A DNA stretch of 64,000 bases. Origin: Amphiura filiformis (lineage: Eukaryota; Echinodermata; Ophiuroidea; Amphilepidida; Amphiuridae). Below, piece after piece: positions 34,601-46,600 of this stretch. The stretch lies in contig NC_092628.1 of NCBI RefSeq assembly GCF_039555335.1, positions 82,858,315-82,922,314 of the forward strand. The letters run 5' to 3'. Numbering within the stretch: position 1 is the stretch's first letter; every line of letters begins with the position of its first letter. A model generated the notes under the pieces. That model was not told the origin of the DNA and ran no database searches. It was given only the letters and a program-made list of their open reading frames with translations. The position numbers and the translations under genes were made by a program.

Positions 34601-37600
34601 GTTTATGACACAAATGTGCGCGAAGCGCACGAAAAATGTTGCCATTTTGAAATTAAACTGTTAAAATATGGTGCAAAAGTGGGGATTGATCCCCACACCC
34701 CCGGATCTACGCCTATGCACCTTAGGGCGGATTTGCCTTTTTAGGGCCCTGGGCCCATAAATTTGGAGGGCCCCAAACTCACTGTAAGGAAGGCATATAT
34801 GCACTCAAGTGGCTTAGTTTAATTTGATTTACGTATATGATTGCGGCAGAAGCATAACAATTTAGAGAGAGTCGGGCATATTTTATTTTCGATTTTACTA
34901 TGACATTTGCGGGTGAAGCACAGAAAAAAATGAAGGTGAATTTTGCTATAATATAGGGCCGGAAAGCGCGAGCAAAATTATGCAATTTTACCCTATTCTG
35001 GCCCAAAACATGGTGTTTTAGGTCTAAAAAGGAAGGTGCACAGGGCAATTGGGAGGGAGGCACATTTTGGGCTCTGTACCCAATAATATTTGACATTAAA
35101 TTATGAGGCTCATAAAGGTACACTGTCCAAGTGCTGAACCATGAACTGTTATTGCTTTAAATTACTTTTTAAAAACATTTTAGGTCCCGGGGACCTATAA
35201 TATTTGACCTTTGGAACTTGTGAATAGTTATTGAGAAACGACAGGCCCTTTGTATTGACATATGGGCCCCCGGGAACTTTTGATCTTGGGTATCCGGGCC
35301 AGAATTGGCAAAATTCATATCTAAGGGGAAAGACCATAAGGCTTAAGTGCATCACGGTCCACATACGGGGTCCTTTGTAGTTTTAGAGCCAGCTTTGATG
35401 ATACGCTTGTATCTAACATTGGGGGCCCTGGACCCATACTAGATGACCTACTTGTATTTTGAGAATGTGTAATGCACCAATTCGTAGTCCTGATTCTATA
35501 AAATTGTATTCCCAAATATTAAATTTGGGCAGATAGAGCCCTTGACTTTTGATCTCTTGCTGTGGCCAAAACGGGTAAAATTTAATGAAACTTTTCAAGA
35601 ATCATAAATGCAGTAAATAAATATATATAACCTTTTCAGTACTATTCTACCCACTGGACCTTTGAACCTTGCAGAAAACAATTAAAGCACTTGCTGACTT
35701 GCTGACAGCTTAAATCCGCCACTGCATATGACACCATCAATAATTAGGGTTCCTTAAAAATATTTGTTTACTATCAAGCTGGTACCTTTTGCATGATTAG
35801 CAACATTAATTTCCTCAGTGACCATGTTGATAAATACATCATATAAGTGAGTTTTGCCTTCTACAACTGCATCTGTGAATCCAGCCACATAGGAGGAGGT
35901 AGCCTTCAGATCCTGTAGCTCATCATCAGATAGGTGAACATAGGGATAAAGCAGAGACCAGTTCTGCCTGTGCCAAACAAGAGCTGGAATGGATCTGTGA
36001 TAAATATAAGATAATAACATTGCAAGGTTATAAACATTGACATTGAATAATATGGATCAAGAATTAATGGTATCTTTGAAAAAGTTCATTAGGAATGTTA
36101 ATTTCATCTCTGGATTTTGTTCACTTTGAACAATTCCACAGAAAAATGAAGATGTTTAACTCACATTTTTTGTGACGTTTCACCACTACACTTGTTGTGT
36201 CATCAAACTGGCAACCCATCACTTCTGACTGTTTCCTTTTATGGGCAACAGGACGAGAGGACCTACACACTCAAAAACATCTTTGACCAACTGATTTCAC
36301 CACGCCCTCTACGGCAGGTTACGTTGCCTATAAAAGGAAATAGTCAGATGTGATGGGTAGCAAGTCTGATGAATCCACTAGTGTAGAGGTGAAACGTCAC
36401 TAACATTTGAGTTAAACATTTAAATTTTTCTTTGGAATTGTTCAAATTGAAAATCAACAGTTAATGGTATGCCTCATTGTAAGATAGAAAACAGAACATG
36501 TCAAAATCCGATCACACCCCTTTAATATTGCATTTTCACAGTACTTATTATACCCTTAAGTTTAGACATAAACAAACAAACAAACAAGCAAAATCACCCA
36601 CCTGATACACTTGAGTAATAATGTGACATCATTTGCATACACAACAATCTTCTTCTTCAACAACATACCAGTGTAAATCAAAATACTTTCTATTCCAAAT
36701 TTGGAAATCAATTCTGAAAATGAACAAATATTTTAGAAGTGGCAAATTCATCTGGGGTTTTCCTTCCCCCACAACAAAATTCCCGATTTGTGTTTTATAT
36801 GTTTTGTGACATGATCCGATCCAATCAGACCAAAGTTGGAAAATTTGACAATTGAGTTATTACGATTATCATAATACCAATACCACTACCTGGCTTACTG
36901 ATGTTAAAAGTCCCTCGTAAACTTCTGAACTTGTTATATATCTATTTTGTTATGTTTTTTTATTGTTATTTTCTTCTTAGTTTTGCCATCATTGCCAAAT
37001 TTGGTCTGATTGTATCATATTGAGTCACATTTGTTGGCATACAATAGTCATAATGTTGTGATGCAACAAAGTCATTATGATGCCAACAGCACCACAACAC
37101 ATCACCCTACCATGCATTTAAGGTTTAAATATTGGCATATACCTGATTGTCAAGAAGCAAGATTGATTTTCTCATTAAGGCCCAGTACACGCTAGTATTT
37201 TTTTGTTATTATGTCGGAATTTCCTGACAAAATTCCAATAAATGAACAATGAGAGAATTGCACCTCGTCATCACCATGTAATAATCACTGCTGGTCAATC
37301 ACACGCAAAAGTAATTAGGAAGTATATTTAGTAAACATGATACAACAATAAAATGCCTACACACAGGTAATTTTCATCACCAATTACGACAGCGATAGTT
37401 GCGCTTTGCGTAATGTATGACTGGTAAGCATTTACGTAAATTTTGGAAGTGTACATGCGGTATCAAAAACCACATGTGTCACGATCAAGGGAAATGAGTT
37501 GGATGTCGGTATTATCGATTTTGAGATATTGGCAAAGAAAGTGTTAAAACTTTTTGTTTTATATTGTTTTTAGTGATTGATAAATTGATGTAACGCAAAG

Positions 37601-40600
37601 AAAAGTCGTTAGAAACATGTGTAAAACTCATTTTCGTCCAGGGTCGACATGTGACTCATTCCCCTTGATCATGTCACATATAATTTTGCCATTTATAAGT
37701 TGAACAAAGTATAAAAGAGAAAGGAAAAGACGATGATCTCACCTTTAATTGAGCCACCTGCATATGCTCTCTTCTGGTCAAATTCCTGTACCACAAATGT
37801 GCCATTTTCCTCACTTTGGCAAGAACCCTTTGTGACTACTGACAGATATTGTTCTAACAATTTAGCTGGGTTGCCAGTTGTTTGATACACCTGACATAAT
37901 ATACTGCATAAGGTTTGGTACTTCTCTGGGTTGAAATCTTTGGTAATAAGAACCAGTGAAAATCTCTGCACCTGAAATATCAAAGTTGTATTAAAAACAT
38001 TTCTTAAATCGGGAAAGTATGATAAAGCATTCCACACAGGGAATTTATAAATCAATTTATTTCAAAATTACTGCAAAAAGTGGGAAACAATTTTGATTTA
38101 ATCCAGCTTAGTTGAATCTTATTATGTTTGCTGGACTCACCTTCATTTAGTACAGGTATGAGTGGTGTAATCTTACTGATTTGGAATGAACAACTGATTC
38201 ACCATGGATGTTATCATTAGTTTTATCACAGAGAACTGAGAAACTGGTACCGGTATCGGTATCTAATGTACTAAATTCAGCTGTTCTAGAGTGGACAAAT
38301 TCCCAAGTTTCTATAAAGCTGCTGCTTTGGACTTTAATTTGTCTGAACTTGGAAGCTTTGAACTTTTGAATATATTTCCATTAACATAATACATACATCA
38401 AAAACATTGAACACATCAGAAAGCAAGAAAGAAATATTTTGGAGGAAAGGGCTGGAAGGCTGGATGCCATCCCCTAATTTAAGAACAAATACTCACAAAG
38501 GCAAGAAGAAGAAAGGGGAGAAAAACCATTTTACAAATGCCCATAATGATAAAACAATCTTTAGAGCCTGGACTTTTCAAGTCATTTTACACTAAAAAAA
38601 AAAGGACCTTTTACTTACATTTCTACTATATTTCTGCCATTTGTGTTCTAAGCATATTTGGATATAATACACTCAAACAAATTGGACCTTTTGGATTATG
38701 GTGCAACCCAAACTGCTTCAGCTATGGTTCTTGTCTTTTATAATATGAATCAGAATATAGGTTTGATGATTGCAGCACAACAAGGTTGAAATTGAGCCCC
38801 TGGCTTACCTTTGGAAGATTTGCTGATTCTGACACATCTTGTGTGTGGACATAGAACCACTGTCTGTTACATTGCCAGTACACAAATGGAATGAGAAGTG
38901 AGTTGTCTGAATCTAAGCAGCCTTTACGCTCTATAAGCTGTCTCTGTTCCTGTGAGATAGATGGATATGACCATGTCCACAGGACATCTGAATTGCTGTC
39001 CCTCTCTGTCAAAGGAAATAAAAAAAAACACCTTAAATTAAAAAATATTAAATATGCTTCAAGTTTGAAGTAGGAAGTTCATTAAACCCTGTACCCATCG
39101 CTGACCTCATCAATGAAGAACACAAAGTCATCAAGCAACTTCTGGAACTGAATAGTAAATACCAACATGGGAAGTGGCCCACACAAGGTATCTTTTGATG
39201 CATGATGATTGGGCAGTGTGACTTTCACTGCATGCTGTATTCGAGTGTATGAAATAAATAATGCTATCCTCATCATGCATGTAACAATGAGTTCTGAGGG
39301 AGCAACCTCCTTCAAGGCTAGATATGTAGCCAAGGGTTATAATCAGACAAAGGGAATAGACTATCAGGAAACATTCTCCCCAACTGCAGACATGACATCA
39401 GTGAGGGCCCTCATACAAGTTGCGGTCCAAAATCATCTACATGTAATTGTACACCAAATGGATGTGAAAACCACTTACAATGTATTTACATGCACCAATT
39501 GATGCAGAGATTTATCTACAGCAACCTGAGGGTTTGAGGTGACATCAGACAATGGGGAAAAATAGTGTATAAACTATCTATGGGTTAAAACAATCAGGGA
39601 GAAATTGGAACAAGTTACTACATGACCACCTTTAACAATGGCTTCCAACACAATTCTGTTGACTTCTGTGTTTACAAGAAAAGAAAGATGTGCCGAATGA
39701 TGGTGTCATCATAGTTATTATATGGGTTGATGATATAATCATAGCTGCCAGTGTTGAAGACAGAAAAAGGACTGAAAGAGTTCAGAAGAGGGCTGCCAGG
39801 TTTGTGTCCAACACTTATGGGCAAGATACCAGCATCACTGCCATCCTGAAAGAACTGAATTGGCCAAGATCCTGAATGGCCACCTATATTAGTCACACAG
39901 ATCACATCAAGCCTAAATGACCAGACTCAGAAGAAGACACTCGATCACAGCAATTCCAGCAGCAACCAAATTTTTGGGATCCCAATTTTCAAATCTTAAA
40001 TGGTCTAGATGTATGTTGCGAGCACAGCGAGCAGGAAAATGTGCATATTAAAGCATTTCCGTACTGTTTTCCTAAGCCTTTTTAGAGTGTTTTATTTAAA
40101 AGGCGTCCCATGGATGTGTGCCAAAAATCGCTTGCCCCCCCCCCTCTCGGCTAGCCAAAAATTGCTTGACCCCCCCCCCTTCGGCTTGCCAAAAATTTCT
40201 TGCCCCCCCCCAATTTTACCCTCCCCAGGGCTCATAATTATTGCACAGCCCCTAAGGCTAAGGAAAGTCGATTTTGAGTTTCCCGTCACCCGCCCTCACT
40301 TCATTTCTGACCCTCACTTGAATTGGCTCACTTGAAATATACTAAATAACAACACATTTTACATGCGTGTTTGGTCATATAATGAAAGGCAGAAAAATAA
40401 TGAATAATGAAAAAGTTACCTCGCTTGTTTTCAGAAATTATGTGACGGGAAACTCAAGATCGACTGGCAGTTAGGGGCCTATGCATGCAAACTCCTTCTT
40501 TATCTGCACCACCAGAGAATGGAACAAACTCCTTCATACCACAGTAGATCAGCCTTCACCATTGACCTTCAAAACAGCTCAAATCCGACCCTGCAATTCA

Positions 40601-43600
40601 CATAAACTAGACCACTCTCTCCAACCCACCTCCAGTTAAAATTCTTTTTTGGAGTATTCAGGAGGACGCACTACCAAGAAGTAGTGCACAGAAATGAATG
40701 GCAAAATAACATACTAACAAATAATATTACAGTGAGCTGATTCTAGGGGAGCTAGAAAAGGAAAATGGTCTCAGTATAGGTGGACATAACATCACGAACA
40801 TAAGATATGCAGATGACACTGTCCTATTAGCTGAGTCTGAGGAGGATCTGCAAAGGCTTCTTGATGTGGTGGTTCAGGAAAGTGAGAGGAAAGGTTTATC
40901 GTTAAACTGCAAGAAGATAGAATGTATGGTGGTATCAAAGACTGAAAGCCCAACATGCATATTGAAGGTGAAAGATCAAAGAATAAGCAAGTTTCCTCCT
41001 TCAACTACCTTGGCAGTCTAATCACATATGATGCCAGATGTATTAAGGAGGTAATAAGAGAAGGATTGCACTGGCTAAGTCTGCGTTCTCAAAAATACTC
41101 AACTGCTATGTCGTCCCTGTATTAATGTATGGAAGTGAAGCATGGTCAATAACAACAGACATTAAAAGAAGATTGGAGAGCTGCGAGATGTGGTTCATTA
41201 GAAGAATGATGAAGATCCTGTGGACTGATAAAGTGTCTAATGACGATGTCCTAAGTAGAGCAAATGTGAACAGGAAGCTGTTACGTGAAATCAGAGTTAA
41301 GCAGCTCAAATTCCTTGGTCATATCCTCAGAAAGGATGGTTTCGAGAACCTAGTATTGACAGGAAGAATAGAAGGAACAAGGAGCAGAGGCAGGAAGAGA
41401 GTGATGTGGTTATCAAATCTGAAAGACTGGCTAAAAGAAAGGGGAGCTGAACATAAAGCGACAGAGCTTCTGGAGATGGCTTATAACAGAGAATTGTGGC
41501 ATGACATGATCACCAACGTCTTAGGATATGGCACCTAGATAGGCATGTTCACAAAATTTTCAAGTAGGATATTTCACATGGAAATTATTTTGTTTAAAAA
41601 GGTGATTATTTAACTTAAAAAAATGAGGGGTCAACCATGTCTGTAGGTCACAAATTAGCGAAGTTATGGGCAAATGTCTGTTTTTAAAAAACTGCGGCCA
41701 TCATTGACAATACCTTACAATGACTTACTGTACAAAAAAAGCATGTAATGCATCACTTTTTACCATGATGATCCATTTTACACAAAGGCGATTTTATTTT
41801 ATGAAATCTAACTTTCACTGCATGCTGACTTCTGTATCAAGGATAAAGTACCAGCACTTTTTAGACTACGTCTCCAAGTTTCTGGTGTCCAAATTTCAAA
41901 TTTGTGTATTTCCCTGGAGATTACACAGTTAAGCCATTGACTGTGAGCCCGGGGGGGGCACTCACATTTCCCAGCTATACGGGTATGTGCCGCGGCGACG
42001 ACCCCCTTTTTCAGAGCCACTGGCCGTTCCTTAGACCCTCTGAATTCATTGTTTGCCCGCTCTGAAGCCCCAAAATTTTTCTAGCCGCTCCATAGACCCT
42101 CAGATCATCGGTTTCCGCTCTCATCGGCATCTTGAGATACGTGTTTTCTGTCCTACTATTTCAAGCCCAAAAACAGACCCAAAAGCTACTTTTGTGCAAA
42201 ACAAAAAACTTCAAAGGGAATTTTCCATTAATTTCTTCCCCATTGAAACACATTGTAAGGAATAAGGTGAACTTTGGGTGGGATTTTGGGCTCCTTTAGT
42301 AGTGGCAACACTGGTTGACTGATAATAAATAAACATTGCAGCAATGCCGATCGCGAGAGTCCAGCTGGTGAACATTTAGCTAGAAATAAATGATTTTGAG
42401 ATCTCTTTTGGAATAAAATTGCCAAATATGAGGAAAAGTACCTTAATAATTATGTACACATCCTTGCAGCTCTCCATAAACAATGAATTAAAAGGTAATT
42501 TACGATCTACTGGTCTAGTAAAATCGGGAGTGGAATGGCTGTCAAATTCTGCACACTTCACTCAATCATCTCATGGTATAAGCATGACAGTTCAATGTAG
42601 TCTAAATGTTTTTCTATTCGCACTGAAAAAATAATTCTTGTGGGTTTGTTTTTATGGTAGGCTTTTGTAATGCTGCTATAATTATCAGTAGGCTAATAGC
42701 ATAGATTGTAGGTCTACAGGGTCTAGTAATTTTGATTTGAATGCTGTTTTGCTTTGTTGAGGTTTCCATCGTAATGGGCCAAACCAGACCTATTTTGCAT
42801 TAATGATTTTCCTGATTAATAATTTAATGCACAAATCGATTCCTTCAAAAATCTGTGGCAAAAACGCAACAAAATTGAACCCTGGTTTGGCCTGCGGGTT
42901 TAGTTTCCGAGATTTTTCAGATTTTGGCGGCCGATCAGTTCCCAAGACCCCCCTTTTGGCCAGTCAATCAGTTCCCAAGACCCCCCTTTTTGACCGGCCA
43001 ATCAGTTCCCTAGACCCTCCTTTTTGGCTGGCCGATCAGTTCCTTAGACCTCAAGTTCGAAACTGGCGGTGGCACACCCCTACCAAAAAAAAAAAATTCG
43101 AGTGCCCCCCCCGGGACTGTGAGCTACTGTGGTCGCAGCTTTTTGGATTGAATGTCGCCCTCTATAATAAGCAATGTGGACATGTCTAACCTCAGACATA
43201 GACCTTAAGGTACATATTTCGAGGAGCATAACAAACACCAAATTGGTGTCGTATGACCTTTGACATGCATGCATTCTTTTGTCGAGAGTGACATGGTCTT
43301 TCAATTCATGCCGAGTGTCCTTGGCAGACTTGACTATGCTTCAGTGGTCATGAAAGGATTCAATAGATAACCTCTGCCCCAATAATCCCAAGCTATTGTC
43401 TGAAACTGCACCTCGAAAGATGTATCGTAAGAACTCAGTCCTCAAATGATAGTCATATAAGGCCAAGTAAAATAAAAACATGTTTCACGTCCGGGTTTTT
43501 GAAAAAAAAGGAGGAAGAGGGGCTTTTATTTTTATTTTTTATCATCGCAAAATCGGTGTAAATACCCATAATTAGAGCTGTTTTAGCGTATACAATAATG

Positions 43601-46600
43601 CCTGGAAAAAGGAGGAGGCCTCTTTTTTTTGTTGTTCTAAGAGATAGGCCCCCTCTAACTATAAAAAACCTTATTAAAGTGTTTCTTGTATATTAGCAAG
43701 GCTATAGAAAGCATCTCTACTTCCTAGACATATTTTTTGAAAAGTTATAACTGAATTTAGGGACAGAATCATAAAATTAGAATTCAATCATTGTAGAATG
43801 TTATTTGAATAGTTGGAGAGAGCTTGCCATTCTGAACAAGATGATACCTCAATCATTAAAATCGGTCAAATATTAGCTAAGATATGCCATTTTATTGATT
43901 ATTATGACTCGACTTGATTGTCAATGGGAATCTTGGTAATTTTGTCTGTTGAGTGTCAAAATATTAAGAGTGATTTGATTATTTGCTACACAAATAGGTC
44001 ATGATAAACAAAGATGTAAACAAATTGAAATTTAGATAAATATGTCAGTTACATCATGTAATACTGATACAGATTGTAGTACATGCATTCATTTCTAATT
44101 TCCATTGGTCAAAGTGTTGTTTGAGTTGTGATATAAACACGTAAACAAGTACATGTGTATTAGTAAACAACTTTGTTTACATGTTACCCTGTTTTTGTTT
44201 CCTTGTCATGTGTATTTATATTTAGCTAAATTAAGCATGTTGATAATGCAGAATTAAGACCACCTTCTGGTTTTAAACAGATAACGCCATTCTGTTTTCA
44301 CGTAATGGCTAAAATAATTTGTTTACTTGTAAATAAAGTAAGTAAACAAATTGGAACGTTTATTTCAGAATGGAAAATAAACCTGTTGTATTTTTATGTA
44401 ATTTACATATGGCCATGCGTTTTGAGTTGGGCCGGTAATGCGTTACATGTTTTCGCGAGATGAAACTTGCATGTTTTTCGTTTAGCTATGAATATCTTTC
44501 ACATATTATACCCAACATATATAGTATACATTTTCTGGCTGCAAATGAACCAAGGAATCCACAAATGCACTTTAAAATGACATAGGGTGTAACACTAAGG
44601 AGTTATGAAACTAAAAATACCAAATATTTTAGGGAAAAAATGTAAAATTTGACAAATTAAAAAAAAAAGTTAGCTTCACCCCACATATTTAAAAGTTCCA
44701 TATTTGAATTCCTCTCAGTCAGAGCTTTAAATACATTTATATAACATCATAGGGTTCAATAAAATTAAAATGATTTTGCGCCAGCCTCTTTCAAGGCATA
44801 TTTTCCCATTGACTTCAATGTGTAACCCGAACGGAAAATAAAATATGCAAAATTGCTTCTCAAAGCAAATTAAATTACCTGGAATATGATTGTATGGTGT
44901 TATAGTATGCAGTTTAAAGTGAATTGTAAAAATGTGAAAAAAGAAATGGACCTCTTGCATCATATGACCCCTGGGGTCACTTTTATTAAATTTGCTCCTC
45001 CTGATCCTCCTCCTCCTGATCCTCCTCCACCCCGCACATTATGCTAATTAGATGCAAATTATTCAAATGTTAATAACTTTTTACAACTTTTTTAAGGTTT
45101 ACTGTATTGGCCTCATCACAAGCTTTAATTTGACACCAAATTTAACTACATAGGCTGCATATTAACTGAGAAAATTAAAAAGATGAACCCTAAAATGTCG
45201 CGCGCATGTAACATCTCCACCTATTTTACTGGCCCAACTCAAAACGCATGGCCATATACGACGAGATTCCGATATTTACATTAGCAACTCAAACATCCTA
45301 TTTTGTACTTTCTAAATAGTGTTATTTTATCTCTAAGTTTATGTAAACATATGAATAAACAACAAGTAAACAACATTTGTTTACTACATATCTCTATGGC
45401 ATATTGAAAAATGTTCTGGAGTTTGAATGCTCCCCCCGATTTTCAAAATTCAAAAACATTTTCTGGGTAAACAGGCCCTGCTCTTTCCATCTGTACTGGT
45501 TAACTTGAGTTATCTGCATACCTAGACCACTTAAATTGACAACATACATTTTGTTGACGTTAAACTGACATGAGTTATCGCTCATTTGAATAATTTTTCA
45601 CGCAGTCATTATCGCTAGTCATCAATATATAAGATAAAAGTTCTATTTTTGACATTGAAAATCAGGAAAATGTTGCAAATCACCTTTATTGTCAGGCACC
45701 AAATACTACCATAATTTGTACAGAGAATTTGTACATGTATACTGCCCTCATACAGTGCACCAATTCTGTCCCTACTGAATTTCAAAAAATAAAAATAAAA
45801 TTGAAGAAACCTCAAAAAAGGAAGCGGGAGGGGACGTGAAACATGTTTTATTTTTTATTTGGCCTAATGACCAAAAGATAAATGACTGACTATCATTGAG
45901 GACTGAGTTCCGCAGTCTAGTCTAACCTAGACTCGCCGAGTCTCATGGACGCCGTTCCTATGTCCATCAGACTCGTATTTCCCATTTTGGATGGCAATGG
46001 GAAATACACACTTAACGATTTGCGCCGGTTAGAAACTTGAAAAAAAATCTTCAAAATTTCATCAATGTATATAAAAGTGGTACCAACCGTATTGTGCTTG
46101 CTAATTTAAGACTCGGTTGAAACAAAATTAAGGATCGAAAGCATTTTAGTGTCCAAAAGGCAAAATTATCGTCAAAGTTCTGCGAAATCGGCACCCTTGC
46201 GAAGGGTTCAGAATTCGAATCGGGAACGAAAATATCCGATCTTTGCGATCAAAAACACAAAATTACAACTTTAAACATACTATTGCCATAAGACATTATT
46301 ACCAAACAATACAGAATAGAAAATTTGACATCATTTTCTCAAAATATTGAAAAAATTTGCTCACTAGACATCGAAAAAGTACGCAATCCAATTCCCGTTC
46401 AAACGCGTGGGAAACTGAAAGTGCGATAATCGTGACTAGTCTAACCTGGAGAGAGAGAGAGATCATCTATCCATGACCATTGACCATGTCATCATAATAA
46501 GCTTTTAAACAATTATCATTTAAGGTCATAAAGTATTCATTAAATGGAGGCTTATCACGAATCTTAGGTCCTACTTTTAACTTTCAAGTTGCAATTAGGC

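Larger units (their letters stand above)
43460..45865. mobile_element. MITE family A, copy split by a nested element
   Basis: The outer parts (43460-43759 and 45774-45865) together equal the reverse complement of the uninterrupted copy at 3617-4002. They include the AACATGTTTCACGTCC ends and the GGAAGTAGAGATGCTTTC-type interior. The break falls in AACTGAATTT, where the 2.0-kb element has inserted. Confidence 0.92.

Noticed and set aside
39082-39333. Minus-strand 83-codon frame considered as an extra DENND10 exon
   Set aside because: The phase-correct first exon is at 46605-46644; this frame overlaps the Copia remnant and has no match to the family's N-terminus.
42928-43050. CRISPR-like spaced repeats
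   Set aside because: Repeats are contiguous and degenerate, inside a transposon, in an animal genome.
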